NCBI RefSeq assembly: GCF_003385595.1
Contig: NZ_QNUE01000001.1
Location: forward strand, 62,001 to 126,000
From: Chryseobacterium flavum
GTDB taxonomy: Bacteria; Bacteroidota; Bacteroidia; Flavobacteriales; Weeksellaceae
Reading direction: 5' to 3'
Length of the DNA: 64,000 nt
The notes below the pieces were generated by a model. The model saw nothing but the letters and a program-made list of their open reading frames with translations. It searched no databases and was not told the origin of the DNA. Shown piece after piece: positions 33,995 to 41,669 of the stretch. Position 1 is the first letter of the stretch. Every line of letters starts with the position of its first letter. The position numbers were made by a program, and so were the translations under genes.

Positions 33995-35884
33995 TTAAAA
34001 AGCAAAGCACGAGCAGCCTAAAGCTCCCCAGAATGTGTGGTAATTATTAACCGGAACATTGCTCATTCTTGCCTGGTTATGGTTATGATGATGGATATCG
34101 CAGCTTCCTGCACAGCTATGAATTTGTGAAGCTAAAGGTGCTTTTAAATCCTGTTTTGCATTTTTCTCGATTTCTTTCTGGAAGTGTCCGCCTGCAGGAT
34201 AATATCCGTTATAAAGATTGGTGGGAGACCAATCCGGAAGCACAGGAATAGATGGTGGTGCATAGGATGAGAATGTTCCTTTTGCATAGACTATTTTCCC
34301 GTCTACAATGGTCATTTCCGCTTCAATATTTTTGATCTCTTCATCATCAATCGTGAAATAATCCTGATCAAGAACTGCCAGATCAGCAAACATTCCTACT
34401 TTGATATCGCCTTTTTTCTGCTGTTCCTGAGAAAACCATGCGCTGCCTTTTGTATAGAGCTCCAATGCGGTTGATCTGTCCAGCTTTGTTTCATGATACA
34501 ATTGAAGTCCGCCAACAGTTTTTCCTGCAGTCAGCCAATACATGGAAACCCATGGATTGTAGCTGCTTACTCTTGTAGCATCCGAACCTCCGCCTACAGG
34601 AACTCCCATTTCCAGCATTTTTTTTACGGGTGGTGTACTTTCTGCGGCACCAGAACCATAACGGTCTGCAAAATATTCTCCCTGGTAAGCCATTCTGCTC
34701 TGGATAGCGATTCCGCCGCCAAGCATTTTCACCCTTTCAATATTCTTTTCATCAATGGTTTCTGCATGATCAAAAATCCATGGAAGACCATTAAAGGGAA
34801 TATCGCGGTTTACTTTTTCAAAAACATTTAAAAACCGGGTGATGCTTTCATTGTAGGTTGCATGAAGCCTGAATGGCCAGCGGTTTTCTACCAGTAAACG
34901 GACTACTTTTTCAAGATCTGCTTCCATGTTTTCAGGCAGATCCGGTCTTGGCTGAAGAAAATCTTCAAAATCGGCTGCCGAAAATACCAGCATCTCTCCT
35001 GCCCCGTTGTGACGGTACATGTCATCGCCCTGATATAATTTTACGGTGTCGATCCAATCGCTGAAATCTTCAAATTCATGCTTAGGTTTCTGGGTAAAAA
35101 GATTATAGGCGATCCTTACAGTAAGCTGTTTTTTCTCATTCAGTTCGTTCACCACCTTATAATCATCCGGGAAGTTCTGGAATCCTCCGCCGGCATCAAT
35201 GACGCTGGTAATTCCGAAGCGGTTCAGTTCTGTCATAAAATGTCTGGTAGAATTCAGCTGGTGCTCGTAGGAAAGCTTCGGGCCTTTTGCTAATGTTGAA
35301 TATAAGATCATGGCATTAGGTGTTGCTATAATCAGCCCTGTGGGTTCACCGTTAGAATCTCTTTCAATATGTCCGCCTGCCGGAGCCGGGGTGTCTTTGG
35401 TAAATCCTACCGCTTTCAATGCTGCCCTGTTCATTAAAGCCCTGTCGTATAAATGCAGGATAAAAACAGGTGTTTCCGGAGCAATGGCATTAATTTCCTC
35501 CAAAGTAGGCATCCTTCTTTCTGCAAACTGGAATTCGGACCACCCTCCCACGACACGAACCCATTGTGGGGAAGGCGTACGGTCTACCTGGTCTTTTAAC
35601 ATTCTGAGCGCATCGGCCAGTGACGGAACGCCGTCCCATCTTAATTCCAGGTTGTAATTCAATCCGCCACGGATCAGATGGATATGAGAATCATTGATTC
35701 CCGGCACCACTCTTTTCTTTTTAAGATCAATCAGTTCTGTGGATTCATCTGCGAACTGATCTGCCAGTCCGTCATTTCCAACTGCAATAATTTTCCCGTC
35801 TTTAATGGCCACTGCAGAAACTTCCGGAGTTTCTTTATTGAAAGTGTGGATTTTTCCGTTGTATACGATAAGGTCTGCTTTCAT
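33995..35884 (-). CDS. YtcJ-like amidohydrolase with Cys/His-rich C-terminal tail
   Basis: A metal-dependent hydrolase of 629 residues in the amidohydrolase-3 family. DLIVYNGKIHTFN at the N-terminus and GINDSHIHLIRGG with the HxH metal ligands are visible. So are HATYNESITRFL, IFDHAETI and GGGSDATRVSSYNPW, with the catalytic Asp. The substrate is unknown; relatives act on N-acyl or formyl amides. There is no signal peptide. The last 50 residues form an odd tail with CAGSCDIHHHNHN and CSCFAF, which could bind metal. It lies 6 bp after the M17_N gene and 12 bp before DoxX. Confidence 0.88.
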   Translation of the reverse strand: MKADLIVYNGKIHTFNKETPEVSAVAIKDGKIIAVGNDGLADQFADESTELIDLKKKRVVPGINDSHIHLIRGGLNYNLELRWDGVPSLADALRMLKDQVDRTPSPQWVRVVGGWSEFQFAERRMPTLEEINAIAPETPVFILHLYDRALMNRAALKAVGFTKDTPAPAGGHIERDSNGEPTGLIIATPNAMILYSTLAKGPKLSYEHQLNSTRHFMTELNRFGITSVIDAGGGFQNFPDDYKVVNELNEKKQLTVRIAYNLFTQKPKHEFEDFSDWIDTVKLYQGDDMYRHNGAGEMLVFSAADFEDFLQPRPDLPENMEADLEKVVRLLVENRWPFRLHATYNESITRFLNVFEKVNRDIPFNGLPWIFDHAETIDEKNIERVKMLGGGIAIQSRMAYQGEYFADRYGSGAAESTPPVKKMLEMGVPVGGGSDATRVSSYNPWVSMYWLTAGKTVGGLQLYHETKLDRSTALELYTKGSAWFSQEQQKKGDIKVGMFADLAVLDQDYFTIDDEEIKNIEAEMTIVDGKIVYAKGTFSSYAPPSIPVLPDWSPTNLYNGYYPAGGHFQKEIEKNAKQDLKAPLASQIHSCAGSCDIHHHNHNQARMSNVPVNNYHTFWGALGCSCFAF

Positions 35885-35890
35885 CTTTAA

Positions 35891-36634
35891 TTATTTGGTG
35901 TTCAACTTTGAAATCGCCTCCTGAATTCCTCCTCCGGCAACAGTGAAAAAAGATGGCCCGGCCAATAGAATCAGTTTTTTTAATTTCATTTTATCGGATA
36001 AATGCTGAGTATTTAAATAAGACTGGGCACGATAGGCGTCAAAGGCACCCAAGACCACATTTTCTGCCACCAGAGCTGTCGGAGAATCGATTCCTGCATC
36101 TTTGATATCGCTGGCAAATGATGCAGTATGTACTTGCAGTTTCAAAGCTTCTCTCATGGCAACACTTCCTACTTCTTTCATGAGTCCGGCATCGAAAGAG
36201 TTTCTGTTCCCCAGGCCGATCAACAGCAGTTTTCCGGAGGCAAGGCTTCCTTTTGGAGGATTAATTAATAAGGTTTCCAAAGCGTGTCCTTTGAACTGTC
36301 CTTTTTTACGCACTTCTGTAATAATTCCTTTTAATGCTTCATCCAGATGAACCATGCCGTTCAGTTCTTTGGGAAGCGCCGGCGGATTGAAAATATCTCC
36401 TTCCGTATACTCGAAAACACAGGCGATCTGTAAATCTGCTTTGGCAGCAGAAGGTCCCTGCACCAGCCCTACAACGGAAATTCCGTCAACAGTTCCCCAT
36501 GTTTTTGAGGTTCCAATAGCTGTTTTTTCTGCAACAGCCTGTGCTGAAACGAAGTTGGTTCCCGCAGTTGCCAACACCAATGCTGTAAAGATTGCTTTTG
36601 ACCAATTGATGTATTTTGAAATTGAATTTTGCAT
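35891..36634 (-). CDS. Secreted stand-alone M17 peptidase N-terminal domain
   Basis: The signal peptide (about 1-32, ending FVSAQA) is followed by about 210 residues resembling the N-terminal domain of leucyl aminopeptidases (M17_N). Examples are GLVQGPSAAKADLQIACVFEYTEGD, LINPPKGSLASGKLLLIGLG, VGSVAMREALKLQ and AENVVLGAFDAYRAQSYL. The catalytic M17 domain with its metal ligands is absent, and there is no continuing frame to suggest a break. This domain binds nucleotides or DNA in some relatives; here it would work in the periplasm or outside. It lies 6 bp before the amidohydrolase. Confidence 0.75.
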   Translation of the reverse strand: MQNSISKYINWSKAIFTALVLATAGTNFVSAQAVAEKTAIGTSKTWGTVDGISVVGLVQGPSAAKADLQIACVFEYTEGDIFNPPALPKELNGMVHLDEALKGIITEVRKKGQFKGHALETLLINPPKGSLASGKLLLIGLGNRNSFDAGLMKEVGSVAMREALKLQVHTASFASDIKDAGIDSPTALVAENVVLGAFDAYRAQSYLNTQHLSDKMKLKKLILLAGPSFFTVAGGGIQEAISKLNTK

Positions 36635-36654
36635 AATAAATGATTTAGTAATGA

Positions 36655-38043
36655 TTAAAATTTGAATCCCAGCCTGATATTCCAGAAAACACCGCTTTTT
36701 GCATCCTGAATGATATCTTCAATAAAAGGCCCTTTGTGGAAATACTGAAGTCCGCTCACCAAAGAAAAATGTTTGTTGAAATTATAGGTAAAGCTGGTTA
36801 AATAAGCCGTTCCGATATACCTTTTATCTGAGCTGCTTCCGGGACGGTTCAATGCTCCGCTTGGCCGGTAAACTCCGTCGTTCAGGGAATATCGCCAGTT
36901 GAAGACAACATCCATCTGCATTTTGAGTTTGGAAGTCAGATCAAGGGTCATATACGGATGAATATCAATTAAATTGACAGGACCCACCTGCGGACTGAAG
37001 CCGAAATACCCTCCTTTTGGATATAAAGGATTAAATGTACCGAGCTTTCCATCGTTTTTTGAATGATCTCCTGATATATAATCGTTTCTCAGATTGATAC
37101 TTGGCTTGAATGTTAAGTTTTCAAAGAGATATCCTACATCCACAGAGCCCGTCCAGGCACTGATATTATCGTTTCCAAAACGTCCGAACTGATAGGCAGC
37201 TTCCAGGTTATAGATAAATCCGCCGCCATATTTCCAGAGTCTTCCGCCAACCGTATGCCTTTTTTCTCTGGCAGTTCCTGCTTCAAAAACAGATTCGTCT
37301 CTACGGATTCCGAGATAATACAGATCCAGATTTCCGGCTTCAGGAATAATAATTTTGGAATAAAGTCCCCAAAGGTTAAGCTGCTTTGAAATGGTATTAT
37401 CAAAAACGCCGGTCTTTATAGAGTCTGCCATCATCGCAAAAGCATCTACGGAAATATTTTTATAGGAATACATGATTTTGGCTCCTGTAAAAGACAGCCT
37501 TGCATTCGGCCCTTCTCTCACAGAAATTAATCTTCCGGAACCGTAGTCCAGCTCCTGTCTTCCCAGTCTCACTATCAGCTTCTGATCTTCCATATTCACC
37601 AAACCTACATCCAGAAAGAGGTTCTGAATATTCATCTGGTCTTCATCAATGCCTCTTGAACCGTTTTTTCTTCCGTTTTGCAAAGCACTTCTGATCTGTG
37701 AAAATATTCTGAAGTTTTTCCCGAAATGCCAGTCTGCATGAAGATCATAGCGTTGGAGAAAAAAGTCGTTGTGTCCTATGTTAAGCCTTCCCCAATCTTC
37801 GTTGTTGAAATCCACATATTCATACCTTGCCTCACCACCCAATGAGAGATAGGTATCTTTCTTTTCATTGAGAGGGAGATATTTAATTTTATCATAAAAG
37901 CTTTTGGTGGAATCTTTCAGATATTCGTAATTTTCATCATACCGCAGAAGTTTAAAGCTCTGGGAGGAGAAAGTTTCAGAACATAAAAGAACTGTCATGA
38001 TAAAAGCTTTTAAAAACAGTATTGAAGGTGCAGATTTCAACAT
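36655..38043 (-). CDS. Alginate-export-type outer membrane porin
   Basis: A barrel of 462 residues with a signal peptide (ending ETFSSQ) and strands such as YLSLGGEARYEYVDFN, FLQRYDLHADWHFGKNFRIFSQIRSAL and LIVRLGRQELDYGSGRLISVREGPNARLSF. The last two are typical of the Alginate_exp (AlgE-like) family. The C-terminus FWNIRLGFKF ends in Phe. In non-alginate contexts such porins take up small organic compounds. It lies 19 bp after an isochorismatase-type hydrolase and 20 bp before the M17_N gene. A second start at 37998 is possible but leaves a shorter signal. Confidence 0.83.
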   Translation of the reverse strand: MLKSAPSILFLKAFIMTVLLCSETFSSQSFKLLRYDENYEYLKDSTKSFYDKIKYLPLNEKKDTYLSLGGEARYEYVDFNNEDWGRLNIGHNDFFLQRYDLHADWHFGKNFRIFSQIRSALQNGRKNGSRGIDEDQMNIQNLFLDVGLVNMEDQKLIVRLGRQELDYGSGRLISVREGPNARLSFTGAKIMYSYKNISVDAFAMMADSIKTGVFDNTISKQLNLWGLYSKIIIPEAGNLDLYYLGIRRDESVFEAGTAREKRHTVGGRLWKYGGGFIYNLEAAYQFGRFGNDNISAWTGSVDVGYLFENLTFKPSINLRNDYISGDHSKNDGKLGTFNPLYPKGGYFGFSPQVGPVNLIDIHPYMTLDLTSKLKMQMDVVFNWRYSLNDGVYRPSGALNRPGSSSDKRYIGTAYLTSFTYNFNKHFSLVSGLQYFHKGPFIEDIIQDAKSGVFWNIRLGFKF

Positions 38044-38062
38044 TGAAAATGGTATATGGATT

Positions 38063-38695
38063 TTAGTGATTCAGCATATGGTGAGCATAGTGGATTCCCA
38101 ATCCGTAAGAAGCACCATATTTTTTCATAAGGTCAGTTACAGGACCATATGTTTCCTGACGTGCCCAGTCTCTCTGAAGTTCCAGGATATACTGAATGGA
38201 AGTCATAGGCTTTACTCCTGAATGGATCATTCTCTGTACTGCTCTTTCGTGCGCCTCATCGCTTACATCGCCACAGGCATCGGTAATGACGTACACGTCA
38301 TAGCCTTCCTCAAGTGCAGATAATGCCGGCCCCACAATACAAACGCCTGTCCATAATCCTGCGAGAACCAGTTTTTGCTTCTTGGTTCCTGTAATGGCTT
38401 TATAAGCGGCTTCATCTTCCCATGTATTCATCGTTGTTCTGTCTATATAGCCTGAGGTTGCCATAGGATATGCTTCCTCGATTTCCGGGAAAACAGGACC
38501 TGAAAAGCTTTGTTCTGCAACCGTAGTAACGATGGTCGGAACATTGAATATTTTGGATGCTCCACACAGTACTGCTACATTGTTACGCAGTTCGTTCATA
38601 GAGATACTTTTGGTTGCAAATGCCATTTGTCCTTCAAAATCAATCAGTACCAGTGCATGATTTTCAGGAGAAAGGAGTTTTGATGATGGTTTCAT
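38063..38695 (-). CDS. Isochorismatase-family cysteine hydrolase (YcaC-like)
   Basis: A 210-residue alpha/beta hydrolase. ALVLIDFEGQMAFA provides the catalytic Asp, and LAGLWTGVCIVGPALSALEEGYDVYVITDACGD holds the nucleophilic Cys. AVQRMIHSGVKPMTSIQYILELQRDWAR matches the YcaC subgroup of unknown substrate. It has no signal peptide. The gene lies 32 bp after the secreted hydrolase and 19 bp before the porin, inside the leftward run. Confidence 0.87.
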   Translation of the reverse strand: MKPSSKLLSPENHALVLIDFEGQMAFATKSISMNELRNNVAVLCGASKIFNVPTIVTTVAEQSFSGPVFPEIEEAYPMATSGYIDRTTMNTWEDEAAYKAITGTKKQKLVLAGLWTGVCIVGPALSALEEGYDVYVITDACGDVSDEAHERAVQRMIHSGVKPMTSIQYILELQRDWARQETYGPVTDLMKKYGASYGLGIHYAHHMLNH

Positions 38696-38727
38696 AAAGT
38701 TTATTTAGATGTTATTGAGTTTGAATT

Positions 38728-39639
38728 TTATTGCTTAAGAAATTTTAATAATTCTTCATTGAATTTGTCTTTTTCTTCGAGGAACAGTGCATGTCCGCTG
38801 TTTTCAAAAGGAATAAGCTTAGATCCTTTAATAGCTTTGTTCATTTGCTCTGCTAAAGCATAAGCCACTATCTTGTCCTGCTTTGCCTGCATGATAAGGG
38901 TCGGAATCTTGATTTTCGGTAAATCCCCACGAAGATCTTCGTCTCTTAAGGCGATTAAAGCCTGCTCCATTGCATAAGCGGATGACTGCATTTCAATCCC
39001 TCCCAGCCAGGTACCTACCCCTGGTGAAACAGAAGTTGCGGATAAAACAAATCTTTCACCTATTGTGTTCAGTAACCCCGGTCTGTCTACGCTTACAAGG
39101 TCTACCCATTTGGTAATGTCTTCTTTTGTAAATAAAGGATAAGGATAATCCGGTTTTTTGGTATGAACAGGGGCAGCAGCAGCGAACAATGCCAATTTAC
39201 TGACATGGGCACTGTTGTATTTCGCCACGTAATGCAAAGCAATTGCACCACCCATGGAATGGCCGCCCAACGTAGCATCTTTGATATCCAATTTGTCTAA
39301 AACAGTTTTGATATCAGAAGCAAACTGGTCATAATCATATTTTCCATAAGGCTTGTCCGACTGTCCGAACCCTCTCAGAGTGATTCCTATAACCCGATAC
39401 CCAGCTTTGATTAAAGGAAGATACTGGTACTCCCATGAAGCATCACTTACAGGATAACCATGAATTAAAACAACCGGTTTTCCTTCTCCAAGGTCAGAAA
39501 CATGAAGTCTTACATTAGGTTCCACTTCGATATATTCTGCTCTGGCTTTTGTAGATTTTGCCGTATTTTGTGCATTAATATTGGTAAGGAATACCGCTGA
39601 TAAAAAAACAGCAGTACCAAAAATTGATTTTAGTTTCAT
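38728..39639 (-). CDS. Secreted alpha/beta hydrolase
   Basis: A signal peptide (MKLKSIFGTAVFLSAVFLTNINAQ) is followed by an alpha/beta hydrolase fold of about 280 residues. HGYPVSDASWEYQ is the oxyanion loop, GHSMGGAIALHYV holds the nucleophile Ser, and QAKQDKIVAYALAEQ with NSGHALFLEEKDKF the acid and the His. It resembles haloperoxidase/lactonase-type hydrolases but is clearly diverged from the copies at 25477 and 40289. It acts in the periplasm. The 133-bp gap before it could hold a second promoter. Confidence 0.88.
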   Translation of the reverse strand: MKLKSIFGTAVFLSAVFLTNINAQNTAKSTKARAEYIEVEPNVRLHVSDLGEGKPVVLIHGYPVSDASWEYQYLPLIKAGYRVIGITLRGFGQSDKPYGKYDYDQFASDIKTVLDKLDIKDATLGGHSMGGAIALHYVAKYNSAHVSKLALFAAAAPVHTKKPDYPYPLFTKEDITKWVDLVSVDRPGLLNTIGERFVLSATSVSPGVGTWLGGIEMQSSAYAMEQALIALRDEDLRGDLPKIKIPTLIMQAKQDKIVAYALAEQMNKAIKGSKLIPFENSGHALFLEEKDKFNEELLKFLKQ

Positions 39640-39772
39640 TATGATGATATTTAATGGCTGATTTTTGACGGGTTTATTGTAAACATGTCAAGTGGTGATA
39701 AAGTATTGAATCAGCCGCCTTCCTTAAAAAGGGTTTCCGTTTAAAAAGAAGACAGCAGATTCAAAAAAGAAA

Positions 39773-40261
39773 TTATCTTTTTAGTAAATATTTATGCTGC
39801 CCTTCAAGAACGAGTTCAGATTTTTGGTTATACACTCTCACTTTTGTGGTCACTATACCTTTGCCTTCCTGTGGCGTCAAATCGGTAATTTCCAACGAAG
39901 AATACAACGTATCTCCTGAATGTACCTCCTTCAAAAAATGACATGATAATTCTAAAAAGGCAATAAAAACATTTCCAAAGTAATGAGGCAAAAGAGTTGC
40001 CCCCGGTGCGGTAAAAGCCAATACCTGCAAACCGTGGACTACCGGAGCTTCATGACCGTATCTTTTTGCATATTCCACATCGTAATGAATCGGATGATTA
40101 TCACAGGAAACCGTTTGAAAAGCTGAAGCATGTGCATCGGTAAGAGTCCTGCTTGGCGCTCTGAACACTTCACCTAATTTCAGTTCATCGAACGTACGGG
40201 CCGGAACAATAGCAAAATCTTCAGGATTGAATGCCGGTTCGTGAGTTTTTGAGTTTTCCAT
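39773..40261 (-). CDS. MaoC-like hotdog-fold dehydratase
   Basis: The 162-residue protein contains DFAIVPARTFDELKLGEVFRAPSRTLTDAHASAFQTVSCDNHPIHYDVEYAKRYGHEAPVVHGL. In MaoC enoyl-CoA hydratases, Asp and His of the DxxxxHxxxxxA region form the hydratase motif, here DNHPIHYDVEYA. The reaction would hydrate an enoyl-CoA or a similar thioester. It is 27 bp after hydrolase copy B and probably in the same operon. The substrate is not known. Confidence 0.85.
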   Translation of the reverse strand: MENSKTHEPAFNPEDFAIVPARTFDELKLGEVFRAPSRTLTDAHASAFQTVSCDNHPIHYDVEYAKRYGHEAPVVHGLQVLAFTAPGATLLPHYFGNVFIAFLELSCHFLKEVHSGDTLYSSLEITDLTPQEGKGIVTTKVRVYNQKSELVLEGQHKYLLKR

Positions 40262-40288
40262 ATTTTTTGGATTTGAATGGAATGATGA

Positions 40289-41107
40289 TTATTCAGTAAT
40301 AAATTCAAGAATGTCTTTGTTGATGGTCTGATGCTCAGTAGTCGGCATACCGTGAGGGAATCCCGGATACGTGATCAGTTTTCCGTTCTTCAGTAATTTG
40401 GCTGATTTTATCGCTGAATTTTCAATCGGTACAATCTGGTCATCCTCACCGTGAAGAACCAATACCGGAATGTCAACAGCTTTTAAATCTTCAGTTAAAT
40501 CTGTTTCTGAAAAGGCTTTGATACCATCATAATGAGCAACAATTCCTCCCATTAATCCCTGTCTCCACCAGTTTCTCTGTACTCCGTCCTTTACGTTCGC
40601 ACCTTCTCTGTTGTAGCCGTAGAAAGGGAAAGTCAGATCATAATAAAACTGGTTTCTGTTGTTCATCGTCTGTTCTCTGATATTGTCGAAGACTTCCATA
40701 GGAACACCGTCAGGATTATTCTCACTCTTAACCATTACCGGTGGAATGGCACTTATCAGAACTGCTTTCTTAGCTCTTCCATTCGAGTATTTATTTACAT
40801 AACGGATTACTTCACCGCCACCTGTTGAGTGCCCGATGTGTACAACATCTTTCAGGTCTAAAAATTCAACCAGTTCTGCAGCATCAGAAGCATACTGTTC
40901 AATAGTGTGGTTGTAGATATTCTGGCTGGAACGCCCGTGGCCTCTTCTGTCATGGGTAACCACCCTGTAGCCTTTCTGTAAAAAGAAAATCACCTGTGCA
41001 TCCCAGTCATCAGATGATAAAGGCCATCCGTGGTGAAACATTAATACAGGTCCTTCTCCCTGGTCTTTGTAAAAAATTTCTGTTCCGTCTTTTAATGTTA
41101 ATGTGCT
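40289..41107 (-). CDS. Alpha/beta hydrolase, non-heme haloperoxidase-like (copy B)
   Basis: It has the same fold and catalytic residues as copy A at 25477 (GHSTGGGE, HGEDDQIVP, GFPHGMP). Over the first 170 or so codons the two proteins are identical and differ only at synonymous sites (7 in the first 300 nt). Differences then concentrate near the C-terminus (ENSAIKSAKLL versus ANAALKSIKLL). The frame is open to 41179, but MSTLTLKDG at 41107 matches the start of copy A. It is the first gene of the long leftward run. Opposite orientation to copy A makes the pair an inverted repeat about 14 kb apart. Confidence 0.92.
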   Translation of the reverse strand, partial: STLTLKDGTEIFYKDQGEGPVLMFHHGWPLSSDDWDAQVIFFLQKGYRVVTHDRRGHGRSSQNIYNHTIEQYASDAAELVEFLDLKDVVHIGHSTGGGEVIRYVNKYSNGRAKKAVLISAIPPVMVKSENNPDGVPMEVFDNIREQTMNNRNQFYYDLTFPFYGYNREGANVKDGVQRNWWRQGLMGGIVAHYDGIKAFSETDLTEDLKAVDIPVLVLHGEDDQIVPIENSAIKSAKLLKNGKLITYPGFPHGMPTTEHQTINKDILEFITE

Positions 41108-41351
41108 CATTGTTGTACTATTTTTTTGAATTAAACTTATGAGCATAATGCCAAAAAATAACCCAAAACAATAAAGCAATTGATTTTCAATATATTGATA
41201 AAAACAGCCAGTAAATTACACTACGAAATACCGTAGTTTTATGATTCAGCTATCAGTATTTATATAAAACATATAAAATGTAAGCATAGAAAACATCCAA
41301 AAACATGCGGTACAAATCTAAAATTCATGCTTACATACGATTAAAAACAAA
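41108..41351. other. Upstream region of the leftward gene run
   Basis: No gene-like frame is present. Reading leftward, TATTTTTTG about 40 bp before the start at 41107 is one base longer than TAnnTTTG. The inverted repeat at 41220-41237 is the only clear regulatory-looking structure. Confidence 0.4.
41220..41237. promoter_or_regulatory. Operator-like inverted repeat upstream of hydrolase copy B
   Basis: ACTACG, 6-nt spacer AAATAC, CGTAGT: perfect 6+6 arms about 115 bp upstream of the start of the leftward run. No matching repeat was seen elsewhere in the window. Confidence 0.5.
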
Positions 41352-41379
41352 AAAAAATCAGACTCAGGTCTGATTTTTT
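41352..41379 (-). terminator. Bidirectional-looking terminator
   Basis: AAAAAATCAGAC / GTCTGATTTTTT with a 4-nt loop. A/T tails on both sides allow use in either direction; the nearest gene end is the small winged-helix gene, 43 bp away. Confidence 0.8.
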
Positions 41380-41421
41380 AAATATATACTATTTGTAATA
41401 CCGGAAAGTTATGATGAGTCG

Positions 41422-41628
41422 TTATTCTGCCTTTATTTGTGACAGATCAATACCCAGTTTTGTAAATTCTTCCTGTCCTTTATCTGTAATATAATAGTGA
41501 CGGTCTGCAGGATTTTCCTTGGCAATCCAGCCTTTCTCAACGAATTGTTCTAAAAGAAGCTGTCCCAGTTTTCCGCCGATATGCTCATAGCATGTTTTGG
41601 CTGGCTTTCTGCCAGTTGATGTATTCAT
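41422..41628 (-). CDS. Small winged-helix (ArsR-like) protein
   Basis: The 68-residue protein has KTCYEHIGGKLGQLLLEQFVEKGWIAKEN followed by HYYITDKGQEEFTKLGI, the last helix and beta-wing of a winged-helix domain. It corresponds only to the second half of an ArsR-type fold. Such short proteins occur as complete genes in Flavobacteriia, so it is probably not a fragment. DNA-binding is inferred. It follows the HAD gene by 41 bp and precedes a terminator. Confidence 0.7.
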   Translation of the reverse strand: MNTSTGRKPAKTCYEHIGGKLGQLLLEQFVEKGWIAKENPADRHYYITDKGQEEFTKLGIDLSQIKAE

Positions 41629-41669
41629 ATTATTAGTTTATTAGTTTAAATTGGTGTTATATGGATGTA

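Noticed and set aside
35891..36634. Frameshifted full-length leucyl aminopeptidase
   Set aside because: The downstream sequence is the amidohydrolase gene after 6 bp; no M17 catalytic motifs occur in any frame.
41108..41160. Possible sigma-54 promoter around TTGGCATTATGC on the minus strand
   Set aside because: GG and GC are not 10 bp apart, so the -24/-12 spacing fails.
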